Position numbers and translations under genes: made by a program
Part shown: piece by piece, positions 9,739 through 18,627 of the stretch
How the letters are laid out: every line of letters starts with the position of its first letter
Position numbering within the stretch: position 1 is the first letter of the stretch
Source of the DNA: Arsenicibacter sp965247375
Lineage (GTDB): Bacteria > Bacteroidota > Bacteroidia > Cytophagales > Spirosomataceae
Assembly (NCBI GenBank): GCA_965247375.1
Contig: CBDFHU010000034.1
Span: 1 to 64,000, forward strand
Length of the DNA: 64,000 nucleotides
Reading direction: 5' to 3'
The notes under the pieces: generated by a model
Seen by the model: only the letters and a program-made list of their open reading frames with translations
Databases searched by the model: none
Told to the model about the DNA's origin: nothing

Positions 9739-9861
9739 GGTGTCTTCCGGATCTTCCAGGAAGTTTTGAACTTCCTGGAAGATCCGGAAGACACCGGTCA
9801 AAACTCCCCGAGGGTTCTAAACTGCGGACGGTCGCCAGGCGGCCCTGCCTCGGGGAGTTTT
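9739..9861. repeat. Pair of palindromic intergenic elements (families A and B)
   Basis: Element A at 9739-9795 is a perfect 27-bp inverted repeat around a TTG loop, with core CTTCCAGGAAGTTTTGAACT. Element B at 9800-9861 has 14-bp arms (AAAACTCCCCGAGG and its complement) around a 34-base insert. Both cores recur next to each other at 38412-38501 in reverse order. They lie after the MBOAT gene and may end its transcript. The rest of the 9717-10011 gap shows nothing else I can support. Confidence 0.85.
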
Positions 9862-10011
9862 GCACGTCATGCTAATAAATTAGGGTACTGAACTTTCAGA
9901 AAAGGTCTATATTCCTATGAGTAAGTAAACGATTGCTTGAACAAATGAAAATTTAAGGTACTTTTATTGGTCTTTGTGTTACCACACTTAGGGTGATTAA
10001 GCTGTAACGTT

Positions 10012-13000
10012 ATGCATACCGGTAAAAACCCGCAAAAAAAGTATTATACCCTGAATTCACTTTCTGAAAAGGAATTCCGGCAACTGACCGCACTTGCTGC
10101 AACGGTTTGTCAGATGCCGGTTGCCTACATCGTTTTACTGGACGGAGATCATCAGGTAATCCGGTCGGTGCATGGCCTGACGGAAGCGATTGCCGTTGAT
10201 GAATGTTCGTTCTGCCGGCATACGGTGGCTGGTAATACCTTTCTGGAAGTAGAAGATACGCTGGCAGACAGCCGGTTTCAGCACCTGCCCATTGTGCAGG
10301 GGGATCCTCATTTCCGGTTCTATGCCGGTGCACCGCTGGCCAATCCGGCAGGTATCAAAATCGGTTGCCTGTGTGTGCTCGGCCATGAACCGGCCAGACT
10401 TACCGGGCAGCAGCGGGAAACACTGATACAACTGGCAGAGCTCGTGGCCGGTCTGGTTATTAAATGTGCAGAAAAACAGGAGCTTGAACAGTTCCGGAAA
10501 CTGTTTGCCTACTCCAATGATCTGCTTTGTGTAGCCGGAACAGATGGGTTTTTCAAAGAACTGAATCCGGCTTTTGAGCGGGTATTGGGCTGGACTAATG
10601 AGGTCCTGCTGAATACCTCTTTTTTTGATCTGGTACACCCTGATGACCTGCTATCGACCCAAAACGAAATCAGCAAACTGGCCCAGGGCGAACTGACCAT
10701 CAACTTCGAACACCGTATGCGGAGCAGCGATAGTACCTATCGCTACCTGCAATGGGTGGCTACGCCCGATCCGGTCACGGGCCAGTTGTATGCCATTGCC
10801 CGCGATGTAACGGCTATCAAGCAGAAAGAAAAAGCGCTCAAGTATTCCGAGCACAAATTCCGGACGTTTTTTGAAAACTCGCAGGGATTCATGTGTATTC
10901 ATGATCTGGACGGTAAGTTTCTGGACGTGAACGAAGCCGGTGCCCAGTCATTAGGCTATATGTCCGGCGAGCTGATCGGTATGAGCCTGTACAGTATTGT
11001 TCCGGATCACCTGCACGTGCAGATTGACGGCTATCTGGCCGAAATCAAAAGGCACGGTCAGGCAAGCGGACTGATGCATACCCGTCACCGCAACGGGAAA
11101 ACCCATATCTGGTACTTCAATAACATCATTGAATCGGATGAGGACCAGCCGGCCTATGTGATTGGTAACGCGATTGACATTACCGAACGCCACCGGCTGG
11201 AACTGAGGCTGCAGCGAACATCGGAAATGCTGGAGCAGACCAATAAAATTGCTAAAGTCGGCGCGTGGGAGGTGGACCTGGTACGGAATCAAATTCACTG
11301 GTCGGCGGTAACGCAGGAAATTCACGAGGTCGATAACAATTTTGTGCCGACGAATGAATCGGCTATGTCCTTTTTCAAAGGCGGCGACTTTGATCGCATT
11401 ACGGATTTGTCATATCGCGCGGTTACGGAAGGGGTTAGCTATGATGTTGAATTACAGATTGAAACGGCTAAAGCTAACAGGATCTGGGTGCGCGCGTTCG
11501 GCAAGCCTGAATTTAAAGACGGTAAATGCACCCGTCTGTTCGGGGCTATTCAGAACATTGATGAACTGAAGCGGGCGGAACAACTACTGGTACGGGAGAA
11601 AATGCGCCTGTCTGCGTTTGTTGAACATGCCCCGGCGGCCGTGGCTATGTTTGACCAACAGGTTCGGTATCTGGCGGTCAGTAAGCAGTGGCTGGAGGAA
11701 TATAAGGTTACGCAGGACATTATCGGCCGTTCGCATTACGAGGTTTTCCCCAATATTACTGAAGACTGGAAAGCTATTCATCAGCGGTGTCTGGCGGGGG
11801 CTGTTGAAAAATGCGAGGAGGATATCTGGCAGCCGCCGGGCTGGGACCATAACCAGCACTTACGCTGGGAGGTGCGGCCATGGTTCGACTACAACGGCGA
11901 TATTGGCGGGATTATGATGTTTACGCAGGACATCACCGAAATCTGTGCCCAGCGCGAAGAACTCAAACGGGCAAAGTTGCTGGCCGAAAATGCGAGCAAG
12001 GCCAAGTCGGAATTTCTGGCCAATATGAGCCACGAAATCCGGACACCGCTCAACGGGGTTATCGGTTTTTCGGATCTGCTGCTGAAAACAGAACTGAACG
12101 TCACCCAGCGGCAGTACCTGTCCATTGTGAACCAGTCGGCCAATACCTTGCTCGGGATCATCAACGACATTCTCGACTTCTCAAAAATTGAGTCCGGTAA
12201 GCTGGAGCTCGATGTTGTCCGGTCTGATATTTACGAAATCAGCAGCCAGGCGGCCGACATTATCACCTATCAGGTGCAGGACAAGGGACTGGAGATGCTG
12301 CTGAACCTGCAGCCGAACCTGCCCCGTTTTGTTAATATCGATCCGGTACGGCTGAAACAGGTACTGGTCAACCTGTTAGGCAATGCAGTGAAGTTTACCG
12401 AAAGCGGCGAGATTGAGCTGAAAATCACCGTAACGGATTTCCGGGACGGTGAAGGCTTGTTCCGGTTTGAGGTTCGTGATACCGGAATCGGGATTAAACC
12501 GGCGATGCAGGCAAAGATTTTTGATGCCTTTTCGCAGGAAGATGTGTCAATCACCAAAAAATACGGTGGTACGGGACTGGGCCTGACCATTTCGAACAAA
12601 TTACTCGGGCTGATGGGCAGCCGCCTGCAACTGGAAAGCGAACCCGGTTTAGGGAGCCGCTTCTTTTTTGAGATCCGGCTACAGGCCGAAAACGGCGATC
12701 CGATTGTCTGGAATACCAATAATACGCTGAGGCAGGTACTGATTGTTGACGACAATGAAAACAACCGGATTATTCTCCGCGAGATGCTGCTGATCCGGCA
12801 GATTCTGGTTGAGGAGGCCGGTAATGGCTTCGAAGCCCTGAAGATACTGGCAACCGGAAAACGGTTCGATGCCATTCTGATGGACTACAATATGCCGTTT
12901 ATGAACGGCCTGGAAACAGCGGAGAAAATAAACGAATACTTTTCAGATGATGCGGGAAATCAGCCTGTTGTGTTGTTGCATAGTTCGTCTAACGATGAGA

Positions 13001-13923
13001 CAATCCAGAAAGGAAGTCAGCGGCTGTCGATTCAGCACCGGCTGGTAAAACCAATTAAAATGCAGGATCTGTACTATGTGCTGAGCCGGTTAAAGCAAAG
13101 CAGTGCCGATCCGAAAGCCGGATCGGCACTGGCCGGTACTGCCCCGGTAAACACTCCGCAGACCGGTAGCTCCGGACCGGGTGTGGTGGCTGGCGGGCGC
13201 ATGGGCAAGGTGCTGGTCGTAGAAGATAACCGCATCAACCAGCTGCTGGTGCAGTCGATTCTGAAACGGATTCTGCCCGATACGCAGGTATTAACGGCAT
13301 TCGACGGGGCTGAGGCCCTGACCGTTTACCGGGAGCAGCAGCCGGATATGATTCTGATGGACGTTCAGATGCCGGTCATGAACGGCATTGAAGCTACGCG
13401 CCGTATCCGTGCTGCCGAGCGGGAGACACATGTGCCGATTATAGCCCTGACCGCCAGCAGTACACTGGATGAAAAGCAAAAATGCCTGGATGCCGGTATG
13501 GATGATTTTCTGGCCAAGCCGATTGTCGAAGAATCGCTGATCAAGCTGTTCGGCGAATGGAGTCGCCGGCAGGCTGCTCCGCCCGCCGCCCCGGCCGGTC
13601 AGCTGTCGTTTGACCGTTCGGTGATGGAGCGGATGGCCGGCGGGGATCCGGAGTTAACCGCAGCCTTTATTCAGGCCGCCGTTGAAGAACTGGACGATGT
13701 AGAGACCAACCGCCTGCCTGCCCTGTTGGCGGGTAGTCTGGACGCGGTCCGCAGCGAAGGGCACAAACTCTATGGCATGGCCATTACGGCAGGCATGAAA
13801 CCCCTCGCCGATCTGGCCCGCAAACTCGAATACCTGGAAAGCCACGACTCTGATGCCGTAGCCGCTCTGGTGGCGGACATACAGGCGGAGATTGGTTTGA
13901 TCAGGGGGGTAATTGGCACGTAA
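10012..13923 (+). CDS. Hybrid sensor histidine kinase: GAF, four PAS, HisKA, HATPase, two REC, HPt
   Basis: The protein is 1303 residues. The order seen is an N-terminal GAF domain (about 15-150, with ECSFCRHTV and IGCLCVLG), four PAS regions (about 163-278, 280-402, 403-527, 528-650), HisKA with phospho-acceptor His674 in SHEIRTPLNG, and HATPase with VNLLGNAVKFTE, DTGIGI and GGTGLGLTIS. Receiver 1 has Asp958 in ILMDYNMP, receiver 2 has Asp1117 in ILMDVQMP, and the C-terminal HPt domain has His1251 in SEGHKLYGM. There are no transmembrane segments, so it is a cytoplasmic sensor with a complete internal phosphorelay (H-D-D-H). The cue may be sensed by GAF or PAS; no cofactor residues can be assigned. 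No dedicated output regulator is adjacent. Confidence 0.95.
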   Translation: MHTGKNPQKKYYTLNSLSEKEFRQLTALAATVCQMPVAYIVLLDGDHQVIRSVHGLTEAIAVDECSFCRHTVAGNTFLEVEDTLADSRFQHLPIVQGDPHFRFYAGAPLANPAGIKIGCLCVLGHEPARLTGQQRETLIQLAELVAGLVIKCAEKQELEQFRKLFAYSNDLLCVAGTDGFFKELNPAFERVLGWTNEVLLNTSFFDLVHPDDLLSTQNEISKLAQGELTINFEHRMRSSDSTYRYLQWVATPDPVTGQLYAIARDVTAIKQKEKALKYSEHKFRTFFENSQGFMCIHDLDGKFLDVNEAGAQSLGYMSGELIGMSLYSIVPDHLHVQIDGYLAEIKRHGQASGLMHTRHRNGKTHIWYFNNIIESDEDQPAYVIGNAIDITERHRLELRLQRTSEMLEQTNKIAKVGAWEVDLVRNQIHWSAVTQEIHEVDNNFVPTNESAMSFFKGGDFDRITDLSYRAVTEGVSYDVELQIETAKANRIWVRAFGKPEFKDGKCTRLFGAIQNIDELKRAEQLLVREKMRLSAFVEHAPAAVAMFDQQVRYLAVSKQWLEEYKVTQDIIGRSHYEVFPNITEDWKAIHQRCLAGAVEKCEEDIWQPPGWDHNQHLRWEVRPWFDYNGDIGGIMMFTQDITEICAQREELKRAKLLAENASKAKSEFLANMSHEIRTPLNGVIGFSDLLLKTELNVTQRQYLSIVNQSANTLLGIINDILDFSKIESGKLELDVVRSDIYEISSQAADIITYQVQDKGLEMLLNLQPNLPRFVNIDPVRLKQVLVNLLGNAVKFTESGEIELKITVTDFRDGEGLFRFEVRDTGIGIKPAMQAKIFDAFSQEDVSITKKYGGTGLGLTISNKLLGLMGSRLQLESEPGLGSRFFFEIRLQAENGDPIVWNTNNTLRQVLIVDDNENNRIILREMLLIRQILVEEAGNGFEALKILATGKRFDAILMDYNMPFMNGLETAEKINEYFSDDAGNQPVVLLHSSSNDETIQKGSQRLSIQHRLVKPIKMQDLYYVLSRLKQSSADPKAGSALAGTAPVNTPQTGSSGPGVVAGGRMGKVLVVEDNRINQLLVQSILKRILPDTQVLTAFDGAEALTVYREQQPDMILMDVQMPVMNGIEATRRIRAAERETHVPIIALTASSTLDEKQKCLDAGMDDFLAKPIVEESLIKLFGEWSRRQAAPPAAPAGQLSFDRSVMERMAGGDPELTAAFIQAAVEELDDVETNRLPALLAGSLDAVRSEGHKLYGMAITAGMKPLADLARKLEYLESHDSDAVAALVADIQAEIGLIRGVIGT

Positions 13924-14004
13924 CCGGCAGATTCCGCTGCCCGTTCCTTGCCTTTGTCGCGTTTCGGCCGTTTTTTAGTGAAACTGTTCATACAATACCG
14001 GAAA

Positions 14005-15330
14005 ATGAAACGCAACAAACTAACCGTTACCCTCGGACTTCTGTCACTTTGCCTGACACAAACCCTTACGCCGGCCTTCGCGCAGGAAGAGGAAGGCGGC
14101 CGGAAAGGCAATGTCGAAGCGTCGTATACAAAAGAGATCGATGGACTGGCCAAAAACAAAAAAGTGCAGGCGGCCTTCGCCTCAATCTCAGGTCAGAATG
14201 CCCGCAACCGTAACGAACTGATCATGCTCACCGAGATTCCGGCGCCGCCTTTTATGGAAGAAAAGCGGGGTATCCGGTATGCCGCCATGCTCAGAGAAGC
14301 CGGTGCTGATTCCGTCTGGACCGATAAGACGGGCAACGTCATTGCCCTGCGGAAAGGTAAAAAACGCGGCCGCGTGGTTGTGCTCGACGGCCACCTGGAT
14401 ACGGTTTTCCCGATAGAAACCGACGTAAAGGTGAAATATAAAGGGGATACGCTCTATGCGCCGGGCGTCGGCGATGATACGCGCGGGCTGGTGATGGTGG
14501 TATCAGTACTGCGGGCTATGGAAGCGGCCGGTATCGAGACGCAGTCGGATGTGCTGTTTATCGGTTCGGTAGGCGAGGAAGGCCTCGGCGATCTGCGCGG
14601 GGTAAAACAACTCTTCAGCCCTGAAGGCCCCCGCATCGATTCCTGGATTTCGATTGACGGCGGCGACATCGGCCGGGTGAGTACGATGGGTCTGGGCTCA
14701 TACCGCTACCGGATTACGTTCAAAGGTCCGGGGGGGCACTCGTGGGGGGCTTTCGGTCTGGCTAACCCGCAGCACGCGCTGGGTTCAGCCATTCACTATT
14801 TCTCAAAAGCAGCCGATAAGTACACCCGTACCGGTGCCCGCACGAGCTACAACGTGGGCCGGATCGGTGGTGGTACGTCGGTCAACTCCATTGCATTTGA
14901 GTCATGGATGGAAGTAGATATGCGGTCCGAAATTCCGGAAAACCTGCAACAGGTTGATGCCATTCTGAAAGCGTCGGTCCAACAGGCTCTTCAGGAACAC
15001 AACGCGATGAAGCGCATGGGTCCGGCACTGACCGTAGACATCAAAAAAATTGGTGACCGGCCCTCGGGTGAATTACCGGACAACCTGCCCTTAATTCAGC
15101 GGGCCATGGCCGCAACGGCCTATTTCGGCGTCTCTCCGGCGGTTGGGCGCGGGTCGACTAATGCCAATATCCCGATTTCGAAGGGCATTCCGGCCGTAAC
15201 GCTGGGACGGGGCGGTAAGGCGGGCAATGCCCATGCGCTGAACGAGTGGTTCTACGATGATCAAAGCTATAAGGCCATTCAGCTCGCTCTGCTCACATTA
15301 GTGAGTGAGGCCGGTTTTGCCAACCCGTAA
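14005..15330 (+). CDS. Secreted M20-family metallopeptidase
   Basis: ATG at 14005 is preferred over upstream starts because it gives a clean signal peptide (MKRNKLTVTLGLLSLCLTQT ... AFAQ). M20 signatures follow: DGHLDTVFP (first metal His), APGVGDDTRGLVMV (bridging Asp), GSVGEEGLGDLRG (catalytic Glu pair), and a dimerisation domain with GPGGHSWGAFG. The C-terminus retains HALNEWFYDD with a metal-binding His. The protein is 441 residues, typical for M20 aminopeptidases. The leader suggests periplasmic action on peptides or aminoacyl compounds; the substrate is not resolved. Confidence 0.92.
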   Translation: MKRNKLTVTLGLLSLCLTQTLTPAFAQEEEGGRKGNVEASYTKEIDGLAKNKKVQAAFASISGQNARNRNELIMLTEIPAPPFMEEKRGIRYAAMLREAGADSVWTDKTGNVIALRKGKKRGRVVVLDGHLDTVFPIETDVKVKYKGDTLYAPGVGDDTRGLVMVVSVLRAMEAAGIETQSDVLFIGSVGEEGLGDLRGVKQLFSPEGPRIDSWISIDGGDIGRVSTMGLGSYRYRITFKGPGGHSWGAFGLANPQHALGSAIHYFSKAADKYTRTGARTSYNVGRIGGGTSVNSIAFESWMEVDMRSEIPENLQQVDAILKASVQQALQEHNAMKRMGPALTVDIKKIGDRPSGELPDNLPLIQRAMAATAYFGVSPAVGRGSTNANIPISKGIPAVTLGRGGKAGNAHALNEWFYDDQSYKAIQLALLTLVSEAGFANP

Positions 15331-15424
15331 TGGCTGATTGACCGGTAATTATTCAGACGCAGGCAGCGTTTATATGATGAAGTTCCGTATGTGTTTTTGT
15401 AAAGCATAACAACAGCCAGTTACC

Positions 15425-16240
15425 ATGCGGATTTTCATTATGTTAGCAACCCTGCTGTCGGTATCGGCGGCATACGCGCAGGACAACATCATCCTGCGTA
15501 ACGGAGACGAGATTCCGGCAAAAGTTCTCGAAGTCGGCCGCCAGGAGTTAAAGTACAGGAAGTTATCCAATCCGGATGGGCCCGTATATACGGCTCCGTT
15601 GAGTGATGTATTTCTGATTAAGTACGCTAACGGCACCAAAGACGTATTTGAGCGCAGCGGGCCGCCGAATAACCGGCCACGTCCGGATGAGATGCGCGGA
15701 AACCGGCCGGGGCTTCGTGTACCTGGTCCGGGCATGCGGGATATCGGGCAGTTGCAGTATCGGAGCCGCTGGTTTAACCGGCACTTTGAAGGAGCCGGGC
15801 AGCGGGTATCAATGCAGGAAACGGGAGAAATGATGCAGATGCAGCCCGCAGCGTGGCAGGCGTTCAGTCGTGGCCGTTCCCTGCGCAGCTGGTCCCTGGC
15901 AACAGTTATTTCATCGGCCGTGCTGATCGGTGCGGGGGTAGGTACGGCCGTAGCGGGCCATTGGGATAACCGTGGTATGATGAGGCAGCCGGACCCGCAG
16001 GGACAACCGGCCGGAAATCCTGCGGACAGAGACCGGCGCGGCCATGATCAGATCGGTTCGCGGCACGCAGGTGCTGCTATGGTTGGCGGCGGGGTCCTGC
16101 TCGGGCTGACATCGCTCTGGCTAAACCAGCGTGCAGCTGTAAATTTTCGCCGGGCAGCAAACCGGTATAACGGGCGGCAGGCAACATCACTACACCTGAC
16201 ACCGGGTATGCAGGGAGTAGGGATTGCGCTGCGGTTTTAG
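15425..16240 (+). CDS. Secreted protein of unknown function
   Basis: The 271-residue protein starts with a signal peptide (MRIFIMLATLLSVSAAYAQ). The next 60 residues (NIILRNGDEIPAKVLEVGRQ ... DVFLIKYANGTKDVF) match a pattern common in Bacteroidota secreted proteins, where a short beta-rich unit lies next to membrane helices. A proline- and arginine-rich linker follows, then a hydrophobic helix around 155-175 (SLATVISSAVLIGAGVGTAVAG) and another around 215-230. Function is unknown; it is probably periplasmic and membrane-attached. Confidence 0.8.
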   Translation: MRIFIMLATLLSVSAAYAQDNIILRNGDEIPAKVLEVGRQELKYRKLSNPDGPVYTAPLSDVFLIKYANGTKDVFERSGPPNNRPRPDEMRGNRPGLRVPGPGMRDIGQLQYRSRWFNRHFEGAGQRVSMQETGEMMQMQPAAWQAFSRGRSLRSWSLATVISSAVLIGAGVGTAVAGHWDNRGMMRQPDPQGQPAGNPADRDRRGHDQIGSRHAGAAMVGGGVLLGLTSLWLNQRAAVNFRRAANRYNGRQATSLHLTPGMQGVGIALRF

Positions 16241-16301
16241 AAAATACAATAACGTAGCCGGGCTTCTTACGGGAGGTCCGGTTTTGCTTTAGAGCGCCTG
16301 C

Positions 16302-16976
16302 TCAAAACATATTCCAGAGAATCAGCAGAATACCATACACCTTTTCCACATTGCTGCGCAGCCGGCCAATGGCCTGATAGATCAGATTATAGACAGCATC
16401 CAGCGAAATGGCCATTTCGGCCGCAATTTCTTCATTCCGGCGATTACTGTAAAACTTAAGCATCACGGCTTCTTTCTGCCGGCCCGTGAGCTTGTCGAGG
16501 GCGCGGACAATGGCTTCCTGCTGTTCCTGCGAAATCTGCAAATCAATCAGCTCCTGCTCGGCAGAACGGGTGATTTCCAGCTCACTTAGGGTTTCTTCAC
16601 TAGCTAAAAGGTCGAACCGTGCATTCTTCGAAAACACGTTGAGCAGTCTGCTTTTGAGTGCCCGCAGCAGATAGGGTTTCACAAACGTAACGCCGGTCAG
16701 CGTATCGTGGTGGTTCCAGAGGTAAAGAAACAAATCCTGGATGCAGTCTTTGACTACATCTTCGTCGGTGTTGAGGTGCAGGCCATACCGGTACAACAGG
16801 CTGAAATAGCGCCGGTACAGCAGCGCATAGGCCCGTTCCGAACCTGCCTGCATCTCCTGCCACAGCAAGGCATCTGCCTGATCGGCAGCGCTCCGGTGTT
16901 CATTCGCCGGTTCGGTAAGGCGGTCCGTCGGTACGGGTGACGCCTCCTGGTAACTGTCAGTTAAACGTGCTGTCAT
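16302..16976 (-). CDS. ECF-type RNA polymerase sigma factor
   Basis: ATG at 16976 (MTARLTDSYQEA) is chosen; longer frames to 17063 have no family support. Sigma region 2 is visible in SERAYALLYRRYFSLLYRYG ... DCIQDLFLYLWNHHDTL, and region 4 in LDKLTGRQKEAVMLKFY ... EEIAAEMAISLDAVYNLIYQ. At 224 residues it is normal for Bacteroidota ECF sigma-70 proteins. These usually pair with a FecR anti-sigma factor and a TonB receptor carrying an STN domain. Here those partners lie upstream on the same strand (fecR at 24845, susC at 23744), while the sigma gene is last in the cluster, 125 bases after the sulfatase. Confidence 0.92.
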   Translation of the reverse strand: MTARLTDSYQEASPVPTDRLTEPANEHRSAADQADALLWQEMQAGSERAYALLYRRYFSLLYRYGLHLNTDEDVVKDCIQDLFLYLWNHHDTLTGVTFVKPYLLRALKSRLLNVFSKNARFDLLASEETLSELEITRSAEQELIDLQISQEQQEAIVRALDKLTGRQKEAVMLKFYSNRRNEEIAAEMAISLDAVYNLIYQAIGRLRSNVEKVYGILLILWNMF

Positions 16977-17101
16977 CTTCGTTTGACGTGCAAATGGCAT
17001 ACGTAAAAATAAAACTCCGGTCCATACGTACTGTCCCGTATATGCAAAATCTGCTTCAGGCAAACAGCCTGAAGCAGAGCGATATGTAGTTCATTCAGAA
17101 A

Positions 17102-18604
17102 CTACTGTTTTTCGCGTACCGACTGAAGCAGCTTTGTCAGCTCCGCAACCACCTCCGGGTGCTTACCGGCTACGTTGGTGCGTTCGCCGATATCGGCTTT
17201 CAGGTCGTATAACTGCGGCTCAGGCAGATTACCCAGCTCCATACTGGTCACTTTCTGATAGGTAGGTCCGTTGCTTGGTTCGATGTATTTCCAGTTTCCT
17301 TTCAGCAGCGACAGGGTATTGTTCAGCGCCTGTTCGACCACATAAGCCCGGCCGGTCCGGTCTTTACCCAGGAGCGTATTCAGGCTGTTGAAACTGTCGG
17401 GGGCTTCCTGCGGACTCAGCTTCTGACCGGTCAGGGCCGCAAACGAATGCAGCAAATCAATCTGGCTTATCAACGCATCCGACTTGGCCGGTTTTACCTT
17501 GCCTGGCCAGCGGACAATAAACGGCACCCGCGTACCGGCATCAAACGCACTGTATTTGCCGCCCCGCAGTGGTCCTGCCGGGGTATGCCCGCCCAGTTTG
17601 GTAACCGCTTCATCCTGATAGCCATCGTCGACCACCGGCCCGTTGTCGCTGCTGATGATTACCATTGTGTTTTCTTTCAGACCCAGCTGGTCCAGCGTTT
17701 TCATCAGCTCGCCCACACACCAGTCAAGTTGCAGAATAGCATCGCCGCGTGGTCCCATACCGCTTTTACCGGCAAACCGTGAGTGCGGCATCCGTGGAAC
17801 GTGGATGTCCTGGGTTGCGAAATAAAGGAAAAACGGCCCTTTTTTATTGGCTTCGATAAAGGCTTTAGCCTTACCGGTAATCACATCCGCCATTTCCTCG
17901 TCAACCCAGCGGGCTGTTTTGCCGCCGGTCATGTAGCCAATCCGGCTGACGCCGTTTACAATTGTCTGATCATGACCATGAGAAAACTTCATTTTCAGCA
18001 GTTCCGGGTGGTCTTTGCCCGTTGGTTCATTGCCGATTGGTTTTCCGTAGCTAACCTGAATCGGATCGGCCGGGTCGAGGTTGATTACGCGGTGATTTTC
18101 GACATACACGCAGGGAACGCGGTCGCCTGTTGCCGGAATCAGGAACGAATAGTTGAACCCGATTTCAAGCGGGCCGGGCTTAATGTCGTGGTTCCAGTCG
18201 GGACCTCCCTGCGGCCCCAGCCCGAGGTGCCATTTGCCGACGACACCGGTCTGATAACCGGCCCGCTGCAACACACCCGGCAGTGTAACCTTATCTGTCG
18301 GGATCAGCAGCGCGGCATCACCCGGTGCAATGCCGGTGCCTGCCTTCCGCCAGGCGTACCGGCCGGTCAGCATCGAAAAACGGGACGGCGTACAGGTTGC
18401 TGCTGTGGCATGGGCATTGCTGCACCGTAATCCTTCTGCCGCCACCCGGTCGATGTTCGGCGTCTTGATTTTGGTGGCCCCGTAACAGCTGACATCGCCG
18501 TAGCCAAGGTCATCGGCGTAAATGATGACGATATTCGGTTTTTGCTGGGCAAAAGCACTCACCGCAGTAAGGGCGAATGCAAGGGCTAAGAAGTGTCGCT
18601 TCAT
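17102..18604 (-). CDS. Secreted sulfatase (formylglycine-dependent)
   Basis: The 500-residue protein has a signal peptide (MKRHFLALAFALTAVSAFAQ) and the alkaline-phosphatase-superfamily metal site YADDLGYGDVSCYG. Cys71 lies in the sulfatase consensus CTPSR followed by LTGR, the site converted to formylglycine. Further family motifs are GKWHLG, IDLLHSFAALTG and the conserved SSDNGP metal loop. Members remove sulfate esters from glycans or aryl substrates; the maturase is not in this window. It starts 23 bases after the susD stop, so it is part of the glycan-uptake operon, which suggests a sulfated polysaccharide target. Confidence 0.94.
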   Translation of the reverse strand: MKRHFLALAFALTAVSAFAQQKPNIVIIYADDLGYGDVSCYGATKIKTPNIDRVAAEGLRCSNAHATAATCTPSRFSMLTGRYAWRKAGTGIAPGDAALLIPTDKVTLPGVLQRAGYQTGVVGKWHLGLGPQGGPDWNHDIKPGPLEIGFNYSFLIPATGDRVPCVYVENHRVINLDPADPIQVSYGKPIGNEPTGKDHPELLKMKFSHGHDQTIVNGVSRIGYMTGGKTARWVDEEMADVITGKAKAFIEANKKGPFFLYFATQDIHVPRMPHSRFAGKSGMGPRGDAILQLDWCVGELMKTLDQLGLKENTMVIISSDNGPVVDDGYQDEAVTKLGGHTPAGPLRGGKYSAFDAGTRVPFIVRWPGKVKPAKSDALISQIDLLHSFAALTGQKLSPQEAPDSFNSLNTLLGKDRTGRAYVVEQALNNTLSLLKGNWKYIEPSNGPTYQKVTSMELGNLPEPQLYDLKADIGERTNVAGKHPEVVAELTKLLQSVREKQ

Positions 18605-18627
18605 GCAGTTGGGTTTGTGTGAAAACC

